Positions 32,388 to 42,658 of a DNA stretch of 64,000 bases are shown here, piece after piece. Within the stretch, counting starts at the first letter, position 1. The number at the start of each line of letters is the position of its first letter. Made by a program: the position numbers and the translations under genes. The notes below the pieces were generated by a model. The model searched no databases, was not told the origin of the DNA, and saw only the letters and a list, made by a program, of their open reading frames with translations. The stretch is taken from assembly GCF_001375655.1 (NCBI RefSeq), contig NZ_CTEN01000006.1, forward strand, positions 1 to 64,000. The letters are read 5' to 3'. Origin of the DNA: Streptococcus varani. GTDB taxonomy: Bacteria; Bacillota; Bacilli; Lactobacillales; Streptococcaceae.

Positions 32388-35027
32388 ATGAAAAAAGAAT
32401 CGGGCATGCTGAATTATCAGGTCAGTCGAGAGTTGAAGACTGCTTTGGAACTGATAGAGGAGATAGTGCAACAAAAGGATTACAAGGTTATAGAGTCTCA
32501 GGATATTTTGTTGTCCATTGTTTCAACCATTGACACGGGTGCAGGTCATGCCCTTGGGCGTTCGTCGATTACGAGAAGTAAGGTGTCAAAGGAAATTGCT
32601 GGAGGGGAGCGGGTTCATACCCGAAAACCTTTTGTATCGAAAATTGATCCGGAGAGTTTTGGAAGTCGGGGTCTTATTAGGGATGAGAAAAGAGAGTATA
32701 AAAAGACCAAACCTGTTCAGTTAGCTAAGGAGAAGTCGACCGGGGAACTTTTAAAATACGCTGGTGACTTTCCCATCTCTGAGAATGTAAAAGGGATTTT
32801 TGACTTTGCGGAAGAAATGCGTCTTCAACTCTCGCCAGATGGTGTGCTGGATAGCTACTGGCTCCTCATAGGCTCTGTTCAAGATGAGGAGTGTAATGCT
32901 TTTTATATCATTGAGAAGCAAATGCTTTTATTTGACCGCTTCTTCTCTGGGGAGGACCTAGTGGATTGTTTTCCGGTAAGGTACAATCTTGCTTATGAGT
33001 ATTCGGATGGAAAGGCGGCCAAGGAACTGGCAACGAAACAGGCTCAATCTAAACGTTTTACATCTAAGCTTGAAAATCCAGATTATTCTATTTTGGAAGA
33101 TATTGCGACCGATATTACGGAGCAAGCGTGTGCTGGAGAATTGATGGCGGTCGTGGGGCGTGAAAAAGAAATCCGACAGATGGAAATAGCACTGACGCGA
33201 CGGGATAAGAACAATGTGGCCCTCATTGGTCCTGGAGGTGTCGGGAAATCTGCTATTGTAGATGGTTTAGCTCTTAAGATTGTAAATGGAGAGGTTCCTT
33301 CCCTAGCAGGCAAGCGTATTTTGCAATTTAGTTTGAATAACTTGTGGTCTGTTATTAGTGAGGATTCTAAAAATGGTATTTTGAGATTTATTGATGAGAT
33401 GAAGCGGGAAAAGAATATCATTCTTTTTGTTGATGAAGTCCATATGCTTGGGAATGTGAAAAGCATTACAGATGCCTTTAAACCTCTGATGGCCCGCGGC
33501 GATTTTCGTTTAATCGGTGCGACTACACCGACAGAGTGGCGTCTATACATTGCTTCTGATACAGCCTTGGTCCGTCGTTTTGAAACAATAAGTATTGATG
33601 AGCCATCTGTTGATGATGCGATTGAAATTGTGAAGACGATTGCCCCTGCTTATGAAACATTCCATCAGGCAAATTATAGTGAAGCTGCATTGGAGCTGGC
33701 AGTTCGGCTGGCTAAAAAGTATCTTGAGGGAGACAAGTTGCCAGATTCGGCTTTTACAATCCTTGACAATGCCGGTGCCTTGGTTCGGATTGAGTCAAAT
33801 CATAGTGTAGAGATGGTCTCAAAGTATCAAGAAAAATTGGACAGATTACGTGAGGAACTAAAGCTAGCCCAAGCTATCGCATTTAATGAAGATGAGGTTG
33901 AACGTCTAAGGAATCAGATGGATGTTCTTGAACAATCTTTCCAGAAGGACCGAAACCAACTCAGTAGCGATAACTATACCTTGAAAATTTTACCGGAAGA
34001 TATTAAACGAGCAGTGGAGCAGAAGTCAGGTAAAACAGTTCAAGAGTATGATCTGTATGTTGGTGATAAGGGGATGTCTTTGGAGAACGCAAGGTTACTG
34101 CATTTAAAAGAGAATCTCAACAAAAAAGTTATTGGGCAAAGTCACGCTATATCCGCAGTGGCTGATGCTGTCATTCGCTCTAAGAAGGGCTTTAGTAATC
34201 CCAAAAAGCCGATTGGTGTATTCTTGTTTTTAGGAACGACAGGTGTAGGTAAGACAGAGACTGCCAAGGTGCTTGCAGAAGAGTTGTTTGGAAGTAAGAA
34301 TGATATGATTCGATTTGACATGTCTGAGTACCAACAAGAGCATGAAGTGGCGAAATTGATTGGGTCTCCACCAGGTTTTGTAGGATTTGGTATGGGTGGT
34401 CAATTAACGAATGCGGTTCAAAAAAATCCGACATCCGTTATCTTATTTGACGAAATCGAGAAAGCTCATCCGAAAATTTTTGATATCTTACTGCAGGTAT
34501 TTGATGATGGTCGATTGACAGATTCAATGGGGATGACGGTTGATTTTACCAAGACTATCATTATTTTGACATCAAATTTAGGCACAAATGCTGTTCGGAA
34601 GGATAAGGCGGTTGGTTTTAATCGTGTTCAAAATCCAGAGTTAGATGCAGAAATTATCAGACAGAAGACCTTGGAGGCCTGTCAGGAATTCTTCCGTCCA
34701 GAACTGTTAAATCGTATTGATGAGGTTGTGACATTTGAACCATTTGACCAAGAGGAAGTTCTGCAAATTACACGGCTTTTGGTTGAGGAGGAGATTGATC
34801 ATATCAAGGAGCAGGGGTATCAAATTCGCTTCACCGAAGAGGCAATCAGATATCTGGCAAAAGTCTGTTACGACCCTGAAAATGGCGCTAGACCAATACG
34901 CCGAGGTATCATGCGACTGATTCAGACTCCCTTAGCAGAAAAGATTATCTCCGGAGAACTTCAAAAGAACAGCCAAATGGAGGTCAGTGTATCTGAAAAT
35001 CAATTGCATTTTGAGGTGATTGGTTAA
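32388..35027 (+). CDS. ClpC-like HSP100 AAA+ ATPase
   Basis: This 879-aa protein has two AAA+ modules: D1 with GPGGVGKSA (about 281) and IILFVDEVHML (about 344), and D2 with LGTTGVGKTE (about 617) and VILFDEIEKAHP (about 685). A short coiled-coil segment (KLDRLREELKLAQAIAF, about 480-530) separates them, shorter than in ClpB. AVGFN (about 744) matches the ClpP-docking loop of ClpC, so it may feed ClpP. The N-terminal 220 residues lack the usual Clp_N repeats and are unlike housekeeping ClpC. AAAAGGAGAT precedes the ATG. Substrate unknown. Confidence 0.87.
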   Translation: MKKESGMLNYQVSRELKTALELIEEIVQQKDYKVIESQDILLSIVSTIDTGAGHALGRSSITRSKVSKEIAGGERVHTRKPFVSKIDPESFGSRGLIRDEKREYKKTKPVQLAKEKSTGELLKYAGDFPISENVKGIFDFAEEMRLQLSPDGVLDSYWLLIGSVQDEECNAFYIIEKQMLLFDRFFSGEDLVDCFPVRYNLAYEYSDGKAAKELATKQAQSKRFTSKLENPDYSILEDIATDITEQACAGELMAVVGREKEIRQMEIALTRRDKNNVALIGPGGVGKSAIVDGLALKIVNGEVPSLAGKRILQFSLNNLWSVISEDSKNGILRFIDEMKREKNIILFVDEVHMLGNVKSITDAFKPLMARGDFRLIGATTPTEWRLYIASDTALVRRFETISIDEPSVDDAIEIVKTIAPAYETFHQANYSEAALELAVRLAKKYLEGDKLPDSAFTILDNAGALVRIESNHSVEMVSKYQEKLDRLREELKLAQAIAFNEDEVERLRNQMDVLEQSFQKDRNQLSSDNYTLKILPEDIKRAVEQKSGKTVQEYDLYVGDKGMSLENARLLHLKENLNKKVIGQSHAISAVADAVIRSKKGFSNPKKPIGVFLFLGTTGVGKTETAKVLAEELFGSKNDMIRFDMSEYQQEHEVAKLIGSPPGFVGFGMGGQLTNAVQKNPTSVILFDEIEKAHPKIFDILLQVFDDGRLTDSMGMTVDFTKTIIILTSNLGTNAVRKDKAVGFNRVQNPELDAEIIRQKTLEACQEFFRPELLNRIDEVVTFEPFDQEEVLQITRLLVEEEIDHIKEQGYQIRFTEEAIRYLAKVCYDPENGARPIRRGIMRLIQTPLAEKIISGELQKNSQMEVSVSENQLHFEVIG

Positions 35028-35061
35028 GTCGGATAAAGATTTACGAGAAGGAACATACTGA

Positions 35062-35445
35062 ATGGTTAGATCGGAGAGTGAGATAATGAACCAAGAGTTT
35101 TCATATCTTGTGTTTCGTCAAAATAACTCAGGAGGATACTGGATTGAAAATGAAGATATTTCTTCGGAGGTAGTGATTCAAGCTTGTCAATTATCGGATG
35201 CTGTTGCTAAGCTAGAGGAAATCTTAGCTATAGATTCAGAGTATAAATCCTATTGTTCTTGTTGTGGTCCCAGGTGGTCTCCAGGATCTCCGATTGAGTA
35301 TAAAACTGTTGATTTCAAAGGTTTAGATACGGGTCACACGGCAATTCTTTACAAGGCAGACGGAACTAAGATGAGGATACCCTGGCAAAGATATGGATTG
35401 TATGATGTTTTACTCACGAAACCTACTGGCGATTCATTGAGATAG
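35062..35445 (+). CDS. Unrecognised small protein with CxCC motif
   Basis: This protein of 127 aa (or 119 aa from an ATG at 35086) contains CSCCGPRWSPGSP in its middle and an aromatic, basic C-terminus (PWQRYGLYDVLL). No membrane span or signal is seen. The clustered cysteines could bind metal. It follows the ClpC-like gene by 34 bp with AGAAGGA before the 35062 ATG, so the two are probably one operon; adaptor, substrate or immunity partner are all possible. Confidence 0.65.
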   Translation: MVRSESEIMNQEFSYLVFRQNNSGGYWIENEDISSEVVIQACQLSDAVAKLEEILAIDSEYKSYCSCCGPRWSPGSPIEYKTVDFKGLDTGHTAILYKADGTKMRIPWQRYGLYDVLLTKPTGDSLR

Positions 35446-35452
35446 AAACTAA

Positions 35453-35488
35453 AAAAATCGTAATCCATTTTTGGGCTACGATTTTTTA
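35453..35488 (+). terminator. Terminator of the ClpC-like operon
   Basis: AAAAAATCGTA pairs with TACGATTTTTT around a GGGC-containing loop. Confidence 0.88.
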
Positions 35489-35752
35489 ATTTTGATGTAG
35501 AAATAAAATAGGGAATAGGAGAAGTTCTAACTAACAAAGTACGGTAACATATAGAGATAGAAAAAGAGTGGCCACCTGAAAGCTAGATTATAAAGATAAA
35601 GCATAGTTTAAGTCTGCTTAATCCATCTTATAAAGCACTTTCTTTAAATTGGAACAAATTTTAGTATTATTTTATATATGCTTGAACAGATCGGTCTAAT
35701 AGCATTTTTTAAGTCTCAACGGCCACATAAAAGGCTTTTTTATCAAAATTAC
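35489..35752. other. Gene-free stretch at the right edge of the accessory block
   Basis: No frame is convincing. A GGCCAC...GGCTTTTTT segment near 35720-35741 may be a weak hairpin. I could not find a third copy of the rpsI attachment sequence here, so the right boundary of the older element remains unknown. Confidence 0.5.
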
Positions 35753-35781
35753 TTGACTGGTTAATTAATTTTGTGTAAAAT
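35753..35781 (+). promoter_or_regulatory. Promoter of the 39-aa gene
   Basis: TTGACT (35753-35758), 17 bp, TAAAAT (35776-35781). Confidence 0.75.
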
Positions 35782-35810
35782 AGTTTCTTAGATAGAGAAA
35801 GGAGATAGAC

Positions 35811-35930
35811 ATGGCAGAAAGACTAGACCTATCCAGTGCTTATCGTAAATTAAAGAGTCCCAACATTAAGACTCGAAAACGGGCATTGGCTGTAATCCAA
35901 GCTCATAAGCGACAAAAGAATAAGAGTTGA
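35811..35930 (+). CDS. 39-aa basic protein, 'putative metal homeostasis protein' type
   Basis: The product MAERLDLSSAYRKLKSPN continues with IKTRKRALAVIQAHKRQK and is highly basic. The pattern SSAYRxLKSPNIKTRKRAL matches, from memory, a very short conserved Lactobacillales family annotated as putative metal homeostasis protein; the function of that family is not established. AAAGGAGATAGAC precedes the ATG, a good promoter lies upstream and a short terminator follows. Confidence 0.75.
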   Translation: MAERLDLSSAYRKLKSPNIKTRKRALAVIQAHKRQKNKS

Positions 35931-35946
35931 GGCTCTTTTTCTTTTG
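35914..35946 (+). terminator. Terminator of the 39-aa gene
   Basis: AAGAATAAGAG and CTCTTTTTCTT arms pair around TTGAGG; the left arm lies inside the last codons. Confidence 0.6.
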
Positions 35947-36029
35947 TCTTCATTTCTGATTTCTACTTAACAAGTTCCATCTTTTTTGCTATACTGTAGC
36001 TAATAGAAAACGATTTCAGGAGGCGCACT

Positions 36030-36479
36030 ATGGAACTGAAAGATTTGATGCACTTGTTAGAAGATATGAAGGTTGGGGTCTTTGCGACGGTCGATAAAGA
36101 TGGCAATCCCCATGCTCGTCATGCTCACCTTACTGCTGCGACAGAAGATGGTATCTTTTTCATGACCAGCCCTGATACACATTTTTACCAACAGTTGATG
36201 TCGGACCAGCGAGTAGCTTTGACAGCTATGACAGAAGAAGGTTATTTGATCCAGGTCATTCGTATCAAAGGCTTGGCTCGGCCGGTGGAAAATGATTATT
36301 TGAAGCAAGTTTTTGCTGATAATCCTTATTATGCTCACATTTATAAAGATAATGATAGTCATGATATGCAGGTCTTCCAAATTTATGATGGACAAGGTTT
36401 CTACCATAGTTTGACCCAAAATCACAAGTATGTATTCCCTATTGGTGGAGGAAAAGATTGTACAGCTAAGACTATTTAA
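36030..36479 (+). CDS. Pyridoxamine 5'-phosphate oxidase-like (flavin-binding split barrel) protein
   Basis: This 149-aa protein has the split-barrel fold of PNPOx-like FMN proteins: GVFATVDKDGNPHARHAHL (about 16-34) is the first pair of strands and FFMTSPDTHFYQQL (about 45) the next. Such small proteins usually bind a flavin or deazaflavin; the substrate is unknown. AGGAGGCGC precedes the ATG. It stands alone upstream of the SufT-like gene. Confidence 0.82.
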   Translation: MELKDLMHLLEDMKVGVFATVDKDGNPHARHAHLTAATEDGIFFMTSPDTHFYQQLMSDQRVALTAMTEEGYLIQVIRIKGLARPVENDYLKQVFADNPYYAHIYKDNDSHDMQVFQIYDGQGFYHSLTQNHKYVFPIGGGKDCTAKTI

Positions 36480-36577
36480 GCTATTTTTTCAGAAAAATAA
36501 TAGAGCAGATGTTGGCATTTTGTGATAAAATATTTCTATAATAAACGGATCAATCAGAAACGTGTGAGAGGTATAGG

Positions 36578-36922
36578 ATGAGAGAGGATATTTTAATCAA
36601 CAAAGGTGCTGCTGCCTTATCGGATCAATTGGTTGCGACATTGGAGTCTATCTATGACCCGGAGTTAGAACTAGACATTTATAACTTAGGTCTTGTTTAT
36701 GAGATCAATTTGGATGAAAAAGGCCTTTGCACAGTTGTGATGACCTTTACCGATGTAGGGTGTGGTTGTGCCGAAACCTTGCCGATTGATTTGGTGGCGG
36801 CTCTTAAGAAAATCGATGGGATCGAAGATGCTAAGGTTGAGGTGGTTTGGTCTCCCGTATGGAAGATGACCCGCATCAGTCGTGTCGGTCGCATTACTTT
36901 AGGGATTAGTCCCAAGAGATGA
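36578..36922 (+). CDS. Iron-sulfur assembly factor, SufT/MIP18 (DUF59) family
   Basis: This 114-aa protein is a MIP18/DUF59 domain: ESIYDPELELDIYNLGLVYEI (about 24-44) and TFTDVGCGCAETLP (about 64-77) with the reactive Cys, then WSPVWKMTRIS. The family helps mature iron-sulfur proteins. The nearby dihydroxy-acid dehydratase (ilvD) is itself an iron-sulfur enzyme, and the suf operon lies 14 kb away. GAGAGGTATAGG precedes the ATG. Confidence 0.87.
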   Translation: MREDILINKGAAALSDQLVATLESIYDPELELDIYNLGLVYEINLDEKGLCTVVMTFTDVGCGCAETLPIDLVAALKKIDGIEDAKVEVVWSPVWKMTRISRVGRITLGISPKR

Positions 36923-36986
36923 TAGATGATAGTCATTTGAATGAATCTTGATAGGTTATACTATCAATTGGGCAAAAGGTCTAAAC

Positions 36987-37043
36987 AATTAAAAATAGCT
37001 TAGAATTACGTTATCAGAAACGATGATTCTAAGCTATTTTTCT
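36987..37043. terminator. Bidirectional terminator between the sufT-like gene and ilvD
   Basis: AAAAATAGCTTAGAAT pairs with ATTCTAAGCTATTTTT across a loop of about 20 nt. Confidence 0.9.
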
Positions 37044-37047
37044 ACTC

Positions 37048-38766
37048 TTATTTAGATTTTCCGCTTCGGTCCATATTCCAAAAGTCTGTTACGGCACCTT
37101 TGGAAGCAGAGGAAACGGTATGGGCGTATTTACCTAAGACACCACGACTATACAGCGGTGGAATAACAGTCGTTTCCTTACGGGCTTCAATTTCTTCGTC
37201 CGATACATGCATAGTGATTTCCTTGGTATCTTGATCGACTGTAACCCTATCACCAGTTTGTAGGTAAGCAATGGGTCCGCCGTCTTGAGCTTCAGGAGCG
37301 ATATGTCCGACCACCAAGCCATAGGTACCACCAGAGAAGCGACCATCTGTCAGAAGGGCTACCTTATCGCCTTGTCCTTTCCCGACAATCATAGAAGAAA
37401 GGGAAAGCATCTCAGGCATACCAGGACCGCCTTTTGGCCCCACATAGCGAACCACCACGACATCACCGTCTACAATGTCATCAGCAAGGACCGCTTCGAT
37501 AGCTTCTTCCTCAGAGTCAAAGACTTTGGCTGGACCAGTATGCTTACGAACTTTTACACCGGAAACTTTAGCGACTGCTCCATCCGGTGCCAAGTTACCT
37601 TTGAGAATGATGAGTGGACCATCTGCACGTTTTGGATTATCCAAAGGCATGATGACCTTTTGTCCTGGCTTCAAATCGTCAAATTCTGCCAAGTTTTCAG
37701 CAACTGTTTTGCCAGTACAAGTGATTCGGTCTCCGTGCAAGAAACCGTTGGCCAAGAGGTATTTCATAACTGCTGGGACACCACCAACTTCATAGAGATC
37801 TTGGAAGACATACTGTCCAGATGGTTTCAAGTCTGCCAAGTGTGGAACTTTTTCTTGGAAATCATTGAAATCTTCCAAGGTCAAGTCAACATTCGCTGCG
37901 TGTGCCATTGCCAAGAGGTGCAAGGTCGCATTGGTTGAGCCACCCAAGGCCATGGTAACGGTGATAGCATCTTCAAAGGCTTCGCGCGTCAGGATGTCAG
38001 AAGGCTTAAGACCTAGTTTGAGCATATGGACAACAGCGCGTCCGGCTTCCTCGATATCTGCTTTTTTCTCAGCTGATTCAGCGGGATGAGAAGAAGAACC
38101 TGGTAAGCTCATACCCAAAACTTCGATAGCGGTAGCCATGGTATTGGCAGTATACATACCACCGCAACCACCAGGTCCTGGGCAGGCATTGCATTCAATC
38201 TCTCGAACCTCTTCGGCTGTTATATCGCCATTGTTCCACTTACCAATCCCTTCAAAGACAGAAACGAGGTCAATGTCTTTGCCATTAAGATTTCCCGGAG
38301 CGATGGTCCCGCCGTAAGCAAAGATGGCTGGGATATCCATATTGGCGATGGCCATCATGGAACCAGGCATGTTTTTATCACAGCCTCCGATAGCCACAAA
38401 GGCATCCACGTTATGACCGCCCATGGCTGCTTCGATAGAATCCGCGATGATATCACGTGATGTCAGGGAGAAACGCATGCCGGGAGTTCCCATGGAAATC
38501 CCATCAGCAACCGTGATGGTACCAAATTGAACAGGCCAAGCACCAGCTTCCTTAGCGCCTTCTTTGACCAATTTACCAAAATCATGGAGATGAATATTAC
38601 AAGGCGTATTTTCAGCCCAGGTGGAAATTACCCCAACAATGGGTTGATCGAAGTTCTCATCGGTCATTCCAGTGGCTCGAAGCATGGCACGGTTGGGAGA
38701 TTTTACCATGCTATCATAAACTTCGGAGCGGTGTCTGATTTTTTTTAGATTTTCTTCTTTGGTCAT
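37048..38766 (-). CDS. ilvD: Dihydroxy-acid dehydratase
   Basis: This 572-aa enzyme dehydrates dihydroxy acids in valine, leucine and isoleucine synthesis and carries an iron-sulfur cluster. Cluster and metal ligands are in [11 protein letters not shown] (about 122) and [16 protein letters not shown] (about 194). The C-terminal barrel has GRFSGGTYG and PEAQDGGP. I chose the ATG at 38766 behind AAAGGAAGC rather than 38799. It is divergent from ilvBNC, and a candidate CodY site lies upstream. Confidence 0.96.
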   Translation of the reverse strand: MTKEENLKKIRHRSEVYDSMVKSPNRAMLRATGMTDENFDQPIVGVISTWAENTPCNIHLHDFGKLVKEGAKEAGAWPVQFGTITVADGISMGTPGMRFSLTSRDIIADSIEAAMGGHNVDAFVAIGGCDKNMPGSMMAIANMDIPAIFAYGGTIAPGNLNGKDIDLVSVFEGIGKWNNGDITAEEVREIECNACPGPGGCGGMYTANTMATAIEVLGMSLPGSSSHPAESAEKKADIEEAGRAVVHMLKLGLKPSDILTREAFEDAITVTMALGGSTNATLHLLAMAHAANVDLTLEDFNDFQEKVPHLADLKPSGQYVFQDLYEVGGVPAVMKYLLANGFLHGDRITCTGKTVAENLAEFDDLKPGQKVIMPLDNPKRADGPLIILKGNLAPDGAVAKVSGVKVRKHTGPAKVFDSEEEAIEAVLADDIVDGDVVVVRYVGPKGGPGMPEMLSLSSMIVGKGQGDKVALLTDGRFSGGTYGLVVGHIAPEAQDGGPIAYLQTGDRVTVDQDTKEITMHVSDEEIEARKETTVIPPLYSRGVLGKYAHTVSSASKGAVTDFWNMDRSGKSK

Positions 38767-38858
38767 GGGGAGCTTCCTTTCTTGGTCTAACAGTCTCATT
38801 CTTCCTATTATTATAGCATAAAAATCAGTTTAAGAAAGTAAATTATTTAAATAATTAG

Positions 38859-38873
38859 TAATTTCTGAATATT
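38859..38873. promoter_or_regulatory. Candidate CodY box for ilvD
   Basis: TAATTTCTGAATATT matches the 15-bp CodY consensus AATTTTCWGAAAATT with three mismatches. Confidence 0.5.
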
Positions 38874-38988
38874 CAATCTTATCAAGCGAATGCCTTAAAA
38901 ATACTGTTGCCATAAGAATTTAATCCTTCGTAAAATGCAGAACGTTCGGGATTTTTGCTTGAAAATGACTTTATTGTGGAAAATTAGG

Positions 38989-39003
38989 AATTTTCAGAAA
39001 ATT
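38989..39003. promoter_or_regulatory. Perfect CodY box upstream of ilvB
   Basis: AATTTTCAGAAAATT matches the CodY consensus at all 15 positions and lies 3 bp before the ilvB -35. CodY binds such sites when branched-chain amino acids are abundant and represses their synthesis. Confidence 0.92.
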
Positions 39004-39006
39004 CCT

Positions 39007-39034
39007 TTGACTTTGATTTGATTTGTGATATGAT
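39007..39034 (+). promoter_or_regulatory. ilvB promoter
   Basis: TTGACT (39007-39012), 16 bp, TATGAT (39029-39034). The leader is about 75 nt and shows no T-box or leader peptide. Confidence 0.75.
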
Positions 39035-39115
39035 AGTAGATAAATAAAAATTTTATGATATTTACCTTGTTACTGAAGTGTGATAAGTATAGGAGAAAAG
39101 AAGGGAGGAATTTTC

Positions 39116-40819
39116 TTGCAACAAATACAATTAGATACCGCTCGAACGGGGTCATACTTGATTTTGGATACCCTTGCCAAGCTGGGTGTGGAAACGATTT
39201 TTGGCTATCCCGGCGGAGCGGTCTTGCCGCTTTATGAAGCTATCTTTCATTATAAGAATATACGGCACATCCTTGCTCGTCATGAACAAGGGGCCGTCCA
39301 TGCTGCCGAAGGGTATGCTAAATCTAGTGGTCGTATTGGCGTGGTCGTGGTTACAAGTGGGCCTGGTGCGACAAATGCAATCACGGGTATTGCAGATGCT
39401 ATGGGCGATAGTGTTCCTCTCCTTGTCTTCTCTGGTCAAGTAGCTACTCCGGGTATCGGGAAAGATGCCTTCCAGGAGGCCGATATCATCGGGATTACAA
39501 CGCCGATTACCAAGTATAATTATCAGATTCGCCACACAGAAGACATTCCTCGGATTATTACAGAAGCCATTCATATTGCAACGACTGGACGTCCAGGTCC
39601 TGTAGTCATCGATGTTCCTAAAGATATTCAAGAACGGATGGTAGAAGCCCATCATGATCCGACCGTTCATTTACCAAGTTATCAACCGACAGTCGAGCCA
39701 AATGGTCTGCAAGTTAAGAAGATTTTGCATCAATTGACCCTTTCGAAAAAACCTGTTCTCCTAGCGGGTGGTGGTATCAATTATGCCGATGCTAATCAAG
39801 AATTGATTGCCTTTGCAGAACGCTACCAGATTCCAGTCGTTTCAACTTTGCTGGGTCTGGGGGCCATGCCCATTGAACACGACTTGTCGCTGGGCATGGG
39901 TGGCATGCACGGATCCTATGCGTCCAATATGGCTTTGACAGAAGCAGATTTTATCCTCAATATTGGGGCTCGCTTTGATGACCGTTTGACCGGTCGTGTC
40001 AACAGTTTTGCCGTCGATATGACGGTCGCTCATGTCGACGTTGATCCTGCCGAGATTGGCAAGGTAATTAAGACAGACATTCCAGTCGTCGGCGATGCAA
40101 AGAAAACTTTGGAAATGCTACTCCGTTTTGATCAGGTGGAAACGGACTTTAAGGAATGGACGGCACATGTTTTAGACAATAAGCGCCGGGCTCCTTTTGC
40201 TTATGATGAAGATAAAAATTTTGTCAAACCACAGGAAGTGATTGAAATCATTGGCCAATTGACAGATGGTCAAGCTATTATTGTGACAGATGTTGGCCAG
40301 CACCAAATGTGGACAGCTCAGTATTATCCCTTCAAAAATGCGCGCCAGTTAATTACATCTGGTGGTATGGGAACCATGGGCTTTGGAATTCCTGCTGCCA
40401 TTGGAGCTAAACTAGCTAATCCGGATAAGGAAGTGATTCTCTTTGTCGGTGATGGTGGTTTCCAAATGACCAATCAAGAGCTGGCCATTCTCAATGGTTA
40501 CGGCATTCCAATCAAGGTCGTTCTTCTTAATAACCACTCCCTAGGAATGGTTCGTCAGTGGCAGGAGTCCTTCTACAATGAACACCGCAGCCACTCGACC
40601 TTTGATGATGAGCCAAATTTCCAACTCTTGGCAGAAGCCTACTCGATTTCCCATTATCTTTTTGAAGAGCCAGCTAGTATTAGGGAAGACCTCCAAGTGA
40701 TCTTAGAAGATAAGCCTATGTTGATTGAGGTATCGATTTCAAATAGAGAGCATGTACTCCCTATGGTGCCATCTGGAAAGGCCAATCATGAAATGTTGGG
40801 GGTGAAGTTCAATGCGTAG
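39116..40819 (+). CDS. ilvB: Acetolactate synthase large subunit
   Basis: This 567-aa thiamine-diphosphate enzyme makes acetolactate or acetohydroxybutyrate, the first common step of branched-chain synthesis. HEQGAVHAAEGYA (about 50) carries the catalytic Glu, and GDGGFQMTNQEL with a downstream NNHSLGMV (about 445-480) binds ThDP-Mg. The start is most likely the TTG at 39116, behind GGGAGG at 7 nt; an upstream ATG would run through the leader. It overlaps ilvN by 8 bp. Confidence 0.95.
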   Translation: MQQIQLDTARTGSYLILDTLAKLGVETIFGYPGGAVLPLYEAIFHYKNIRHILARHEQGAVHAAEGYAKSSGRIGVVVVTSGPGATNAITGIADAMGDSVPLLVFSGQVATPGIGKDAFQEADIIGITTPITKYNYQIRHTEDIPRIITEAIHIATTGRPGPVVIDVPKDIQERMVEAHHDPTVHLPSYQPTVEPNGLQVKKILHQLTLSKKPVLLAGGGINYADANQELIAFAERYQIPVVSTLLGLGAMPIEHDLSLGMGGMHGSYASNMALTEADFILNIGARFDDRLTGRVNSFAVDMTVAHVDVDPAEIGKVIKTDIPVVGDAKKTLEMLLRFDQVETDFKEWTAHVLDNKRRAPFAYDEDKNFVKPQEVIEIIGQLTDGQAIIVTDVGQHQMWTAQYYPFKNARQLITSGGMGTMGFGIPAAIGAKLANPDKEVILFVGDGGFQMTNQELAILNGYGIPIKVVLLNNHSLGMVRQWQESFYNEHRSHSTFDDEPNFQLLAEAYSISHYLFEEPASIREDLQVILEDKPMLIEVSISNREHVLPMVPSGKANHEMLGVKFNA

Positions 40820-41288
40820 AATGTTAACAGCAAAATTGAGAGATTCTTCGGGAGTTCTCAACCGTTTTACCGGAGTTCTATCCCGTCGCCAGGTCAATAT
40901 TAATTCTATCTCAGTGGGTCCAACAGAAGTAGCTGGCATATCTCGGGTGACCGTTATCATTGAGGTGGAAACGCTGGATGAGGTAGAACAAATCACCAAG
41001 CAACTCAACCGACTAATTGATGTAGTTCGCGTCAAAGACATCACAGATATCCCACACTTGGAAAGAGAAGTTCTCTTGGTTAAGATTTCTGCACCGGCAA
41101 ATAAGCGTGCTGAAATTTTAGCTATTATCCAACCATTCCGTGCGAGTGTGGTCGATGTAGCACCTCATTCTATAACCGTGCAAATGACAGGAGATGGAAC
41201 AAAAATTGAAGCTCTTCTTCGCGTCGTTCAGCCTTATGGCATTAAAAACTTAGCTCGTACAGGAGCAACTGGCTTTAGCCGTGATTGA
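40812..41288 (+). CDS. ilvN: Acetolactate synthase small (regulatory) subunit
   Basis: This 158-aa regulatory subunit has an N-terminal ACT domain (DSSGVLNRFTGVLSRRQVNINSI, read as the ligand-binding loop, about 12-34) and a C-terminal ALS_ss domain. It stimulates IlvB and mediates valine feedback. It overlaps ilvB by 8 bp and translation is probably coupled. Confidence 0.95.
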   Translation: MRRMLTAKLRDSSGVLNRFTGVLSRRQVNINSISVGPTEVAGISRVTVIIEVETLDEVEQITKQLNRLIDVVRVKDITDIPHLEREVLLVKISAPANKRAEILAIIQPFRASVVDVAPHSITVQMTGDGTKIEALLRVVQPYGIKNLARTGATGFSRD

Positions 41289-41365
41289 GAATCTTTAACA
41301 ATAAAGAGTGTTGCGCCCATTATCTGATACTGATTCTTATAGGTGTCTTCAGCAATCAAGAATAA

Positions 41366-42406
<1,041 letters not shown>

Positions 42407-42426
42407 TTGAATCCAATAAAATATCG

Positions 42427-42450
42427 AAAAACGGGGAAACCCGTTTTTTC
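42427..42450 (+). terminator. ilvBNC terminator
   Basis: AAAACGGG-GAAA-CCCGTTTTTT, a stable tetraloop hairpin with a T-run. Confidence 0.92.
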
Positions 42451-42512
42451 GCATCAAAATCACAAAGAATAGAGCCCGTTAAATTAAATTGTAAGGACTT
42501 TCTATAATTTAT

Positions 42513-42541
42513 TTGCTTAAACTTTCGACAGGTGCTATAAT
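42513..42541 (+). promoter_or_regulatory. ilvA promoter
   Basis: TTGCTT (42513-42518), 17 bp, TATAAT (42536-42541) preceded by TG. Transcription should begin near 42549, leaving a 110-nt leader, so ilvA is expressed separately from ilvBNC. A second weaker pair (TTGCAC at 42591) is closer to the gene. Confidence 0.7.
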
Positions 42542-42658
42542 AAAAAAGAGCTGAAATCTGTGTCAGTTTATAGAGAAATTATCTTATAACTTGCACGGAG
42601 CTTAAGACTTTGTGATAAAATGGAACCATATTTGGTAATGAACGAGGAGGTTAAGAAC

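Larger units (their letters stand above)
38800..39006. other. Divergent ilvD/ilvB control region
   Basis: The gap holds an extended -10 for ilvD on the minus strand (TGCTATAAT, about 38812-38820), two CodY-type sites and the ilvB promoter. No gene is present. Confidence 0.75.

Noticed and set aside
35489..35752. Third copy of the rpsI attachment sequence closing the older element.
   Set aside because: No stretch matching AAGAAAGCTCGTAAAGC or the following sequence could be found there or further right.
17690..35800. CRISPR array or cas genes in the accessory block.
   Set aside because: No regularly spaced direct repeats with unique spacers and no Cas-like proteins are visible.
37285..37938. 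Long open frame of 217 codons on the plus strand.
   Set aside because: It lies entirely antisense to ilvD, has no ribosome-binding site, and its composition mirrors the ilvD codons.
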